Part shown: positions 49,242 to 64,000 of the stretch, piece by piece
Layout of the letters: every line of letters starts with the position of its first letter
Position numbering within the stretch: the stretch's first letter is position 1
Origin: Flaccisagitta enflata
Taxonomy: Eukaryota > Chaetognatha > Sagittoidea > Aphragmophora
Direction: 5' to 3'
DNA length: 64,000 bases
NCBI GenBank assembly: GCA_965153355.1
Contig: OZ231126.1
Coordinates: 62,372,001-62,436,000 of the forward strand
Position numbers and translations under genes: made by a program
Notes under the pieces: model-generated
Database searches by the model: none
What the model saw: the letters and a program-made list of their open reading frames with translations, nothing else
What the model was told of the DNA's origin: nothing

Positions 49242-49734
49242 TATGCGGCCATTTTCCGACGTCTGCCCTTGGTTCCCTTATTTGCATGGCTTCCCCCTCC
49301 CCCCATTTTCTTTCGTCTGTTTTTTCCCCAACTATTCCTGATTTTTTTTTTTTTTTTCTTTTTTTTTGAAGGGGGATGCGGGGTCGTCATCAGGCCGTAA
49401 GTGGTATTAAAGTTGAGAAATAAAAGTTGCTGAATTAGAAGGAAATATCCATTTGCATCTTTGTACCCGTTCGTGAGACCCTCATAGGACAAATAACTGA
49501 CACGTAGCTTTTGAGTGATGTGACCAAATCGGCAGGGGTGTATAAAGTTAAGCAATAACCCCCCCCCCCCCATGGGAAGGGGGAATGAAATAAAAAGGTT
49601 TGCAGATGGAAAAGAAGAAAAATCAAGATTGAAGATTTGAAGATTTTACACTATTGACAATTCAATTTGAAGATTTTACACTTTTGACAATTCGAAAAGA
49701 CAGTATTTAACTACTATAACAGTATTTCACAGTA

Positions 49735-50844
<1,110 letters not shown>

Positions 50845-50846
50845 TA

Positions 50847-51329
50847 TTCTTATCATATTTATACTGTATTTATACTCTATGAGGCAGAAAATCAAACAAT
50901 TTTTCCACTCGGCGGGGAAGGAAATCAAAGACCAGGGGGGTGGGGGGGGGGGGGAAAAGAAATCAAAGGCCGCTCAACTTTATACACCCTTGCAAATCGG
51001 TGGTCCGTGGCCTCTTTAATCTCGGTTGAAATCCAGAAAAGTAGGTTTTAAACTAGGAAGCCCTACAAAGAAGAGCAAGGAAAGACTATAGATATAATTG
51101 AGGAGAATTTTGTAAGCTATGTTATCTCGTCTTTTTTGCTAGACAAGCAGTTTCAGGGTTCTGCAGGACCAACCATCCTTTGCCTTCCCCCGGCTGGCTC
51201 TCTTTTTTTCCCACTCTATTCTCTTCATCTTCATCTTTTTTCCTCTTTTATTGACTATCATTTGTCACGTGACTGATAAAGAGGATTTTTTAGCCTCTCG
51301 TTAGAATTCGAATTCATTGTCACTCATGA
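50847..51329. other. Spacer, no gene
   Basis: G-run at 50,936-50,955, ordinary composition after it. Confidence 0.5.
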
Positions 51330-51589
51330 GTCATGAGGTATCTGTGGGGGCGAAGGTAGCGGCGGCGGCGCGTGCAATGGCGTCGACACGGAGGCTGTGG
51401 CGGAGAAAGTGGCTCTTATACGGCAGCTGTTGCTTTTTCTTTTGCTTCTGCTGTTGCTGCGAAGGCAATGCAGTGGCCGCGACACGGCAACAGTTGAGAA
51501 ATATGGGGTGGCGAAGGTAGTGGCGTCGACACGGCTGCTGTTGCGGTTTATGGTAAAGGTATGGCAGCTATAGTGGTGGCTGTTGTGTG

Positions 51590-51850
51590 GAAGGCAGTGA
51601 CGGCGACGTGCCAGCTGTGGTGGTATCTGTTGTGAGGAAGGCAGTGACCGCGACGAGCTAGCTGTGGCTGTATCTGTTGTTGGAAGGCAATGACGGCGAT
51701 GTGCCAGCTGTGGTTGTATCTGTTGTGGCAAGGCAGTGGCAACAACTTGCCGGCTGTGGTGGTATCTGTTGTGGGAAGGCAGTGACGGCGATGTGCCAGC
51801 TGTGGTTGTATTTGTTGTGGCAGTGACGGCGACGTGGCGGCGGTATAACG
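51590..51850. repeat. 46-bp minisatellite (GCCAGCTGTGGTTGTATCTG...)
   Basis: Units at about 51,609, 51,655, 51,700, 51,747 and 51,792 (45-48 bp apart) with GTGCCAGCTGTGGT, TATCTGTTGTG and AAGGCAGTGACGGCGA. The upstream DNA 51,350-51,590 has related GGCGGCG and GCTGTTGC words. A long minus-strand frame exists, but unit length is not a multiple of three throughout and translation shifts character between units, so coding is doubtful. Confidence 0.75.
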
Positions 51851-51931
51851 GTCGGTGACTCTTCATATATCCATCGTGGCCTATCCATTGAATCACGAAC
51901 TCTTGGCTAGAAATAAGGCCTGTCAAGGCCC

Positions 51932-51967
51932 ATTCCACTGAAGCACGACCTCGTGCTTCAGTGGAAT
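51932..51967. repeat. Perfect 17-bp hairpin (ATTCCACTGAAGCACGA)
   Basis: Stem 51,932-51,948 with 51,951-51,967 and only CC between. A related half site, ATTCGTGCCTCAGTGGAAT, follows at 51,972. Extrudable palindrome, possibly the end of a foldback element whose other end is 52,467-52,546. Confidence 0.8.
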
Positions 51968-52512
51968 TGGAATTCGTGCCTCAGTGGAATGACACCAGAC
52001 ATCTTTTCATACTGAAATCGGCCTTTTTTCTACAGCAATGAAATAAGAAGTCACTAAGGTTTCTTTTGATCGGTTGCAAACATCTTAGTATACTAAGGAA
52101 CTTATTTGATTTGATTTGATTCAGAATCTTTTTTTTTTTTTGTTTTGAATTATCATCTTTGAATATTTTTATATTTTTTTTATTTGAATTTTTCTCTTTC
52201 TTTCATCATAAAATCTTTTCCCTTTTTTTTTCTCCTATAAATTTTTGTCATTTTGAAGGAAGATAAGTTTTTAATATGCTATTGGTTTTTTTTTTCAAAA
52301 TGATGAAAACTATGCAAATGTAAAAAAAAGTTGTTTTTTTTTGTATGAAAATTCTCAAGGAGAAAAAGGGAGAAATGAAAAGAAACAGAGGGATTATTGA
52401 TTCCTCCAAATAAACATTAAAAGAAAATTATTCAATCTTTTCTACTCTGACAAAAAAAGTTACTTCCAATTCCACTGAAGCTCGAATTGCAAAAAGCACT
52501 AGTTAATTTTCA

Positions 52513-52546
52513 TTCCACTGAAGCACTAGGGTGTGCTTCAGTGGAA
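52513..52546. repeat. Perfect 14-bp hairpin, same family
   Basis: TTCCACTGAAGCAC at 52,513-52,526 pairs with 52,533-52,546 around TAGGGT. Half site AATTCCACTGAAGCTCGAAT at 52,468. Confidence 0.75.
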
Positions 52547-52549
52547 ATA

Positions 52550-53196
<647 letters not shown>

Positions 53197-53764
53197 GGAG
53201 ACGGAGATACGTTTGTTTCTTTTTATTTTCTACTTTGAGGATTGTGTTGTTGTCCCGTTCTTTTGTTGCAAAATCATTTCTACAACGTTGCTCTTCTTTC
53301 TCTATTTTCCCGTCTTGTCTTTTGAAACTCTTTTTTCCTTTTCTTACCATTTTGACTTGGTTGTATGTCTTTAAAACGACGGAATAGCGACTCTAGTAGA
53401 GGCTGTGTCCATCCATCCGTCCTTTCGTTAGATTGTTATTGCCCCTGCCCACCCGTTTTCCTATTTTGCTTTAAGGCAATTTTTGAGAGTTGTGCCATTT
53501 TCGGGGCGGGAGTATACATTTTTTGATATTCACAGCTAATAAAGAGCTAATTTTTCTCTTTCAAATGGCGCCAACCAGAAGTCTCTACGATCATTAGTCT
53601 TGGCGTTATGAATTTTTTAATTTTTTTTTATATTTTTGCATTTTCAAAAAAATCGATATTGTTCATTGATCCCAATATTTTGCCCTTTGTAACAGTAGGA
53701 AACAGTAAAGATGTTACACAAATTTACTCCAACTTTTATGACGCTAGCTTTGATATTTTTATCT

Positions 53765-53834
<70 letters not shown>

Positions 53835-53868
53835 ATGGTTGAAAATTTGTTTTCATTTTGGTTATTTT

Positions 53869-53927
<59 letters not shown>

Positions 53928-54263
53928 AAAAAATAGATAGCGGGTCACACAAAGGAAGACTGACAGGCATAGAGATAAAAAGAGAGACAGAGATTGAATA
54001 ACAAAAACAGACAAGCAATTGAATTGACCAAACATCATGAGATGCACACAGAAGAACTTTTTTCCGGTCGGCGATTAGCCACCTTTATTGGTAATTTTTA
54101 CTTTTTGCATCATTCATGAATGATAAACTCCCATTTCGATTTTTTTTGTAATATTTCAAATAAATTCAATGGTATTTATCTCTGTTTTTAAGAGAAATAT
54201 CTAATTTTTCAACATTTATTCACTCCCAATTCAAGACTGACATGCTTTTCAAGACCAACTTTC

Positions 54264-54283
54264 ACCACGTCCATGGACGTGGT
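54264..54283. other. Perfect 20-bp palindrome
   Basis: ACCACGTCCATGGACGTGGT, repeated in unit 2 at about 57,157-57,176 without change. CACGTC/GACGTG halves resemble bZIP/bHLH sites, but function is unknown. Confidence 0.6.
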
Positions 54284-54477
54284 AGACGTGGCGTCTCCTA
54301 CATCCATGTGCTAGTCCATTTACAATAATTTTGTCTATGTGTCCCTGTATGTGTCTATCTTTTGAATGTTACATTGTCAATCATTTTCTGACCTGAACTG
54401 AACTGAACTCGTCCTCTTTATGACAATCTGTCTGTCACTCTGTTTTATGCGTGTGAGTGCGTGTACATGTATTTGCG

Positions 54478-54772
<295 letters not shown>

Positions 54773-55005
54773 AGCATCGCCCGGTCGTTTCGTGATTCTA
54801 TACGGTCCATTCCCACGTCTTTCTTTGAGTACATATTGTTATTTAGAATCTAAGTTACAAGCCTTAAAGTTTTCTCATTATTCAGAATCTAAATAACAAG
54901 CCTTTCTCATAACTTAGATTGTCTATCTTTCTGTTTTTTTCTAAATACTCCTTGCTTATTTTCTATGTTCTCCCTATCTACTCTTTCTCTCTCTCTCTTT
55001 TTCTC

Positions 55006-55160
<155 letters not shown>

Positions 55161-55637
55161 TCTCTTTTACTTTTTCTCTCTCTTTCTAACCTTTTTTTGA
55201 ATTATTTGAGTGATGTATTAGTCTATTAACATAATAGAAATTGTTTGATTTTTTTTTAGACAACACAAATAAGAATCTCTTATGTTGTAATGGAAAAAAA
55301 ATATTTACATTTTAAAAAATGTCACTTTTGGCATTTGCTTTACAGATTTCTCAGAATTTAAAAGAATCTTCTTTTATTCAGCTAATATTAGCCTTGACCT
55401 CATCAAAATAAATCTATTCATATTCTAAATTTATCCAGAGCATCCTTTTGAAAAAAAACATTTTAAAGAAATATTATTATTCTTTTTTAATTTTGCATAT
55501 TTTGATAAATTGTAGGTTTTTTGAGGGAGCAATTTTTATATCTTTCTTTAAAATTGTTTCCTGCAAACATATTGTTGACAAGCAGATTCAGTACATAAGA
55601 AATATCCAGTTATGAAAAACAGATATGAAGAGAGAGC

Positions 55638-55673
<36 letters not shown>

Positions 55674-55822
55674 CAGAGACAGAGAGAGAGAGAGACAGAG
55701 AGAGAGAGATAGAGAGGCACAGAGTAAGAGAAAAAAAAAGAAAGACAAAAAAAAAAAAAAGAAAGAAGAGAAAGAAAGAAAGAAAGAGAGAAAGAAAGAA
55801 AGAAAGAAAGAAAGACTAAAAG

Positions 55823-58778
<2,956 letters not shown>

Positions 58779-58929
58779 AAGATGAACTTTATTAGGAGAT
58801 GAAAAAAAGATAGAAAGATAGAATATCTAAATAATGAGAAAATAGATTATTGCATTACTCAGATTCTAAATTACAAGCAGAGAGCCAATTCTAAGTAACG
58901 CGCCTTAGAAAATTCTAAATAACGCGCTG

Positions 58930-59222
58930 TTCCCCTTTCTTTCCTTTTACTCTCTCTCTCTCAGTCTTCACCATATATATGGCCCACACAAAGCATCGAC
59001 TCGTTTGGATATTTTGTGGGCCGATGCGGAAACGAAGCTATGCTAACTCTCCCGGTTAGAACTAGCGGCGCTTTCTCTGCAGCCTTTGCTGTCCTCCGCC
59101 TTGCTGCTTAGCCGCTGCCGAATACTGCTGCCCTCCGCCAACGAACGCCACCGCCAAGAAAAACCACCGCATAATCATGAGACGACTCAGTTCCGGGTTG
59201 GAATGGCCTTGACGTCACACAC
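58930..59222. promoter_or_regulatory. GC-richer single-copy patch with a CRE palindrome
   Basis: ATATATATGG at 58,973, GC-rich DNA with GCCGCTGCC and CTCCGCC words, and a perfect TGACGTCA at 59,210-59,217. It differs in composition from its surroundings and could be a promoter or first-exon region of a gene outside this stretch. No start codon context or splice site is convincing. Confidence 0.3.
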
Positions 59223-59257
59223 ACTACCACGGGGGTGATCGAAAATGAGACAGTAAG

Positions 59258-59428
<171 letters not shown>

Positions 59429-60160
59429 ATCAAGATAGAGTGGCAGTAAGGGAGGACAGACAGATTTTACACTTACTGCACTACCACTTAGTCTTAGGTG
59501 ATTGAAAATAAATGAGAATAAAGACAGTCAGAAGGACGAGACAGACATGACAATCAGAAAGACGGAGAGAAAAGCGGCCATCTGGCTAACTGGCCAAAAA
59601 AAGAGAGAGAGTCAAAAACAGAGTCAGAGACAGAGTCAGAGAGACAGAAAAATACGTATCCTCTCCGGATAATGGGCATTTTTGAGGGGTCGGAAGGAAG
59701 CCAAAACGAAGACGAGTTGGAAAAATAAAGGGGGCAGAGAGCGAGAATGGAGTCATGTCAGGCCCACTTGTGTCTTCCTGGCTGAGGGGCTGAATCGGAA
59801 TGAAGGAAAGAGAGCTTCAAAATCTCAAGGAAGAGGAAGAAGAGCTTCCAAATCTCTTGGAAGTGGTAGAAGCCATTGCCGTTACGTTTAAACGATGGTA
59901 ACGCCGGTGAAAACTCGACAATCAAAAGCTTTGTAGATTTTGTTGAGATAAAGTCGTTCTTTAGTAAATGTAGCGATTTCTCATCGAACGCGAAGCTTTA
60001 TAAAAATCAAATTCCTACCGATCTACTAACCAATCTGCTTACCGTATCCACTTAGCAAGAACTCTACTAAGTCCCTAGGAAACGACTAAGTAACTAAGTT
60101 GGGTCGTGGTGTTCAATTCGTTTGTCTGAATGACGACATTGATATGAAAAATTCGAAATA

Positions 60161-60912
60161 TACCCTGTCTTCAAAAGCAACTGTAACCAGCAAAAGATGT
60201 ATTATGCCATAACTATGCCCATAACAAAATTCGGATTTTTTCTGTCTTAAAGCATATCAACTGCCATTTCTTCATGCCAAATTTCAGCACTTTTTGTCAT
60301 GTGGTTTAGCTTCTACATAATTTTGAAAAGTACCCAAATTTACTCAAACTATTGCAATTTTTAAAAAGAATAAAAAGAGTTAATTTATTCAACCTGGTGC
60401 AAATAGCCAAAAAAATGATTTTGAGTATCTGTATTGATCCCAAACATCTTTATTACCAATACAACTTTCTTTCATATCATGCATAATCATAACATATTGC
60501 AATCAAAAAAGATAATTTTTCTAATATGAAATGATGTTGAAATATGAAAAATCAGGGAAAATCTTAACAAATACATCAAAATGTGGGTTTTTTTAAAAAC
60601 ATGGTATTTTCTTCTTCAAAAAAATCTTAAATTTGAGACCAATCCCAGAGTTTTAGCTCAAAGTGTTAAAAAGTTACATAGGTTTGAAGTCAAACGCCCC
60701 TATTTAAGTCTGAAATGGAAAGCTGCATCGCCATGAGTGATGTTCTTCTATAAAATGGTGCAGAAGCTAAACCACTTGACAATGTGCTGAAATTTTGCAT
60801 GAAGAAATGGCAGTTGATATACTTTGAGACAGAAAAAATCCAAATTTTGTGATGAGAATAGTTATGGCATAATACATCTTTTGCTGGTTACAGTTGCTCT
60901 TGAAGACAGGGT
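60161..60912. mobile_element. MITE with long (about 165-bp) inverted ends
   Basis: Left end TACCCTGTCTTCAAAAGCAA to about 60,330, right end from about 60,748 to TTGAAGACAGGGTA at 60,912. The ends match at most positions (ATGTATTATGCCATAACTAT, CAACTGCCATTTCTTCATGC, GTGGTTTAGCTTCT all pair). Middle of about 415 bp is AT-rich and non-coding. TA at both ends may be the target site. Superfamily not assigned. Confidence 0.85.
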
Positions 60913-61003
60913 AAAAATTGCCGGGACTATCGCGTTTCGGCATTCATTCATTCATTTTCAGGGAGCGGTTGGTACCCTATAGTGCCTAGTTCGACTCAAA
61001 CCT

Positions 61004-61138
<135 letters not shown>

Positions 61139-61278
61139 ACCTTTGCTTGTAGTAGTTGGCCATCAACCGATGAAATTTGTTGGTCTATTGAAAACAGAAC
61201 AGGACATGGTAGGCGCTTTCTTGGATTTAGCTCATCTCCATTTGGTGGCACTCCTTCTCTGTTATCACCGTTACCGAG

Positions 61279-61478
61279 AACAAGGCCGGATACACGGCTA
61301 CCCCAGTCGCGTGCGGGTGGGCAGGGGCCATAATTGAGGTGAGTGGAACAGGAGCAATAAGGCCAAAAATCCCATTAACGCCGAAAAAGTAAAGTGTGAC
61401 GTACGGACCAACGGACGGACCGACGGACGGACCGACGGACGGACCGGGGTGTAGAGTCGCGTAGCACGCGACTAAAAA
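61279..61478 (+). mobile_element. AACAAGGCC element, subfamily A, best-preserved copy
   Basis: AACAAGGCC at 61,279; GGATACACGGCTACCCC; inner motif AGTCGCGTGC at 61,305-61,314; GGGTGGGCAGGGGCC; CGCCGAAAAAGTAAAGTG; four-fold GGACGGACC-type core; GGGGTGTAG; hairpin AGTCGCGTAGCACGCGACT at 61,455-61,473; five A. The last ten bases of the hairpin are the exact complement of the inner motif. Length 200 bp. No coding capacity. Confidence 0.88.
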
Positions 61479-61607
61479 GTAACGATCTAGATAAAGCCCG
61501 TCACTGCTCGCGTCGAAGTTCAACGGCGGAGAAAAACAACCGCGAAAAATGAGTTCAACCACAAAAAAATGAGTTCATGGCATGGCGATAGGTAAAGTGT
61601 GCATGTT

Positions 61608-61726
<119 letters not shown>

Positions 61727-62384
61727 ACCAGCGTTAAGAGTTTCTATTTTCATTCGTTTTTATGCGACATACATCCTTGTCCACCGGCTATACTTTTACC
61801 AGTTTTACCAGCATTACTGCCCCTGCCCAACCGTCCGCAACTTGGAATACGTATTTTCGGTCTCGTTTCTACACGTAAGCGTCTTGTCTTGTGTCAGGTT
61901 GACTTAACCGAGGGAAAAGGCAAGGAGCAAATTCATAGAATATCTTTCATCATCTTTTGTCCTCTTTTTATTCTTCTCCTGCTTCCATGAATAAATTCTA
62001 TTGAGTTACTGGTTCAAGCAGAGGTGTATATAATTGAGTGGCTTTTGATTTTCCCCCCCCTGCCTTTGATCTTCTTCCCCGCGATGCATCGCGTCGAGTT
62101 ACAAAATCTATGATTTTCTTCCCTATAAAGCAATAAAACAGAGTATTTAAGGTTTAAATAGTGTTACATTGTGTTTTACTAATCAAGTTTTATGATTTGG
62201 TACTGCTAAAAGTTATATTTTCTCCAAATTTTCTTTTTTTCTCTTTTTTCCCCCTTCCTTTCCCTTCCGCATCTCCAAACACTTTGATTTCCCCCACCCC
62301 CGCGGGGGGGGGGGGGGGAAACTCAATTATATACAGGCCTGGGTTGAAGTCATCGTGGAAAACAAACCAAGTGCATAAAATGGA
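61727..62384. other. Spacer with a decayed element end
   Basis: TACTGCCCCTGCCCAACCG, TCCGCAACTTGGAATACG and GGTCTCGTTT at 61,813-61,868 resemble the 5' end of an AACAAGGCC element on the minus strand. C-run and G-run at 62,053 and 62,306. No gene. Confidence 0.5.
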
Positions 62385-62718
62385 TTTTTAGTCGAGTGCA
62401 CAGGACTGTAAAACCCGCCGTGTCGGTCGGTCGGTCCGTCCGTCCGTCCATCGGTCGCCGTTAGGTTTTTCGGCGTTTTTGGGCGTCTTTTGCATTTCTG
62501 CTCCTGCCCAAATACTTGAGTAAGCCTTTTTCATCACTGCCCCTACCCACCCGCATCACCGTGCATCAAAATCACCAACGACTAGGAAGTAAACCAACCA
62601 ACCACCCATGACACCATCACCGTGCATCAAAATCACCAACGACCAGGAAGTTAACCAACCAACCACCCACAACACCACGCACGCACACGACTTTGGTAGC
62701 CGTGTATCCGGCCTTGTT
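62385..62718 (-). mobile_element. AACAAGGCC element, subfamily A, with an internal 60-bp duplication
   Basis: 3' end TTTTTAGTCGAGTGC with hairpin AGTCGAGTGCACAGGACT at 62,390-62,407; GTCGGTCGGTCCGTCC core; TTTTTCGGCGTTTTTGGGCG; CTGCTCCTGCCCAAATAC; CCCCTACCCACCCGC; two tandem copies of a 60-bp CACCGTGCATCAAAATCACC unit (62,565-62,670); inner motif GCACACGACT at 62,683-62,692; TATCCGGCCTTGTT. Hairpin and inner motif pair at 9 of 10 positions. Confidence 0.8.
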
Positions 62719-62904
62719 TTAAACAAAAGCGACGCTCGGTTTTTTTTTTTCGTTTTTTAACGTCACAACTCATCGCAGATTTTTTCGTCCATTTCATTTT
62801 TGATGAGTAACAATTAGATAGACTTTTGTGGATGGAATTTTCATAATTAATAGATAATAAAAAATGATAGAAATAGAAAAAATGAGAAAGGAAAAAACCT
62901 GCGG

Positions 62905-62977
62905 ACCCGAAGATCGACCAACCGACCGATGGACAGAGCCTCTTAATCATATGGAGGTGCGTGGCGCACCTAAAAAG
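62905..62977 (+). mobile_element. AACAAGGCC element, GGTGC subfamily, 3' half
   Basis: GACCAACCGACCGATGGAC core, AGAGCCTCTTAATCATATGG, and a 7-bp perfect hairpin AGGTGCGTGGCGCACCT at 62,955-62,971 followed by AAAAAG. The GGTGC stem matches the copy at 12,133, not the AGTCGC copies. Confidence 0.7.
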
Positions 62978-63200
62978 TACAGAATATAACGAATTGACAG
63001 CGGAAAGAAATATCACAAAAAAGATAAATGTTTTGAAAGGAGACAAATGGAAATACACAATTGTGACATAGAAAAGTAATTCCTCCATAGTCTCCGTGGC
63101 TTCCATTGTCAAAACACGATGAGAAAGTCAACAACAACTATTCTGTTTGAAAGTTAAAAACTGAGGAAATGGTCACAATCTTGAAGTCCTCCTTTTTGTC

Positions 63201-63205
<5 letters not shown>

Positions 63206-63253
<48 letters not shown>

Positions 63254-63320
63254 AGAGAGAGAGACAGACAGACAGACAGGGATAGACAGACAGGGAGACA
63301 GACAGGAAGACAGACAGACG
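63206..63320. repeat. (GA)n and (GACA)n microsatellites
   Basis: GA at 63,206-63,249, then GACAGACAGACAGG-type repeats to 63,320. Confidence 0.95.
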
Positions 63321-63439
63321 TGCTGCCTAGCTGTGATACGTAGGAAAAAATGACACAGCATAGCGACCTATTCTGGAGTGTAATATACACCTAGACGGAT
63401 GTCCCCATGCGTGAGACCAAAAGTTCTGTTTGGATTTTG

Positions 63440-63845
63440 ACGAGAAAACGCCGTTAAGAACCGCAAAATGCCGTAAAATGGGCATTTTCAACATTTTTGT
63501 GTATAAAGAGCTAAAGAATTGCCAATCTAGTCAGGAAATGGCCAAAAATTGATGATATGGCACTAATACACGATCAAACATAAAATTTGGGTCATGCCAA
63601 AATCAACTGGTATCATTTTTTGCCGTTAAATGCCGTCAAGATGGCATTTTTAAGCATTTTTGGGTGTTACTCACTCGTAGAGCACGACAGTAACTTGAAA
63701 ACTGCCAGAAAAAGTGTATTAGAGCCTAAAACAAACGTTTTATAAAGTTTCTCAACAGTGTTGCAATATTGTCCCGTCAAAGCACCGTAAAAGGTTGTGA
63801 AATGCCATTAGGGTAGCATTTGTGGCATTTTTTTGGGTATTTAGG
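63440..63845. repeat. Three diverged units of a 165-bp repeat
   Basis: AACGCCGTTAAGAACCGC with AAATGGGCATTTT at 63,446-63,486; TGCCGTTAAATGCCGTCAAG with GATGGCATTTTTAAGCATTT at 63,620-63,660; GCACCGTAAAAGGTTGTG with GCCATTAGGGTAGCATTTG at 63,782-63,822. No gene. Confidence 0.6.
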
Positions 63846-63885
63846 CCCATGCAACTCCTCTGTTTGTGTTGCATTTACGTGTGCG

Positions 63886-63990
63886 TCTGTGTGTGTGCGT
63901 GTGTGTATTTGGTGTCTGACCCGGCTACACACACACACACACACACATGCGCGCACGCACGCACGCGAACACGCACACACACACGTACAC
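63886..63990. repeat. (GT)n and (CA)n short microsatellites in inverted arrangement
   Basis: GTGTGCGTGTGTGT at 63,891-63,907 and ACACACACACACACACAC at 63,929-63,946 with GCGCACGCACGCACG after it. They could pair as a stem. End of window. Confidence 0.8.
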
Positions 63991-64000
63991 ACTAGAGTTC

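Noticed and set aside
51324-51938. A 204-codon minus-strand frame with repeated LPxHNRYHHS-type units
   Set aside because: The 46-bp unit is not a multiple of three and successive units do not keep the same amino-acid register; no splice or start context.
59682-59891. A 69-codon frame with repeated RASKS
   Set aside because: Caused by a 30-bp local duplication in purine-rich DNA; no homology recognised.
63886-63990. Telomere-like or Z-DNA end
   Set aside because: Only short GT, CA and GCAC alternations; no telomeric hexamer.

Overview
This window is intergenic or intronic DNA from a eukaryote, most probably an invertebrate animal. It has no long non-repetitive reading frame, no bacterial gene organisation, dense dinucleotide microsatellites ((GA)n, (CA)n), TATA-type promoters, spliceosomal exon borders and many short non-autonomous transposons. 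The (ACGG/GTCY)n core of the commonest element recalls the pearl elements of bivalves and the DINE-1/HINE (Helentron-derived) elements of insects. I cannot name the species. Very long open frames in (GA)n, (CT)n, (CA)n and GGA tracts are artefacts of period-2 and period-3 repeats and are not annotated as genes.

Layout. 1-11,340: a giant inverted repeat with two arms of about 5 kb around a 0.6 kb centre holding two diverged, outward-facing 3' ends of a Tc1-like transposase gene. Each arm carries the same 225-bp cysteine-rich exon, the same 167-bp LTR-like segment and the same set of short elements. 11,341-16,500: AT-rich spacer, a trinucleotide-rich block, and several short elements. 16,500-18,880: a TATA/CCAAT promoter-like region followed by a 1.1-kb tandem duplication, running into a 19-bp minisatellite (18,888-19,763) and an 0.8-kb pure polypurine tract. 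22,460-26,545: a 190-bp satellite present in opposite orientation on both sides of a second short-element family that has 20-21-bp core repeats. 26,590-28,700: MITE-like and foldback elements. 30,914-40,829: ten complete units plus a partial unit of a 0.97-kb satellite, joined at its left edge to a short-element terminus and cut at the right by a 10-N assembly gap. 40,840-47,500: many fragments of the first element family, a pogo/Tigger-like end, and a 171-bp repeat with conserved reading. 47,500-52,550: purine and microsatellite blocks, a 1.1-kb TA-flanked TIR element, a 46-bp minisatellite and perfect hairpins. 53,081-58,770: a direct tandem duplication of 2.8 kb whose edges are all (GA)n tracts. 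60,161-60,912: a MITE with TIRs of about 165 bp. 61-64 kb: (GT)n tracts and more short elements.

The main thread is one dispersed family, here called the AACAAGGCC element. It starts AACAAGGCC, has a 10-base motif about 27 bases in (AGTCGCGTGC or AGTCGCGGAC), an optional 10-bp TGACTTAGAA array, a GTAAAGTGTGA box, a (ACGG)n core, and a 3' hairpin ending in CTAAAAA. In the well-preserved copies the inner 5' motif is the reverse complement of the last ten bases of that copy's own 3' hairpin, and the two change together between subfamilies. This fits the asymmetric terminal inverted repeats of Helentron-type rolling-circle elements. No autonomous partner is visible.

Coding content is very small: one exon seen twice, one transposase remnant seen twice, and a degenerate 57-residue repeat. 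I saw no rRNA, tRNA or CRISPR array by eye; a covariance-model search was not possible.
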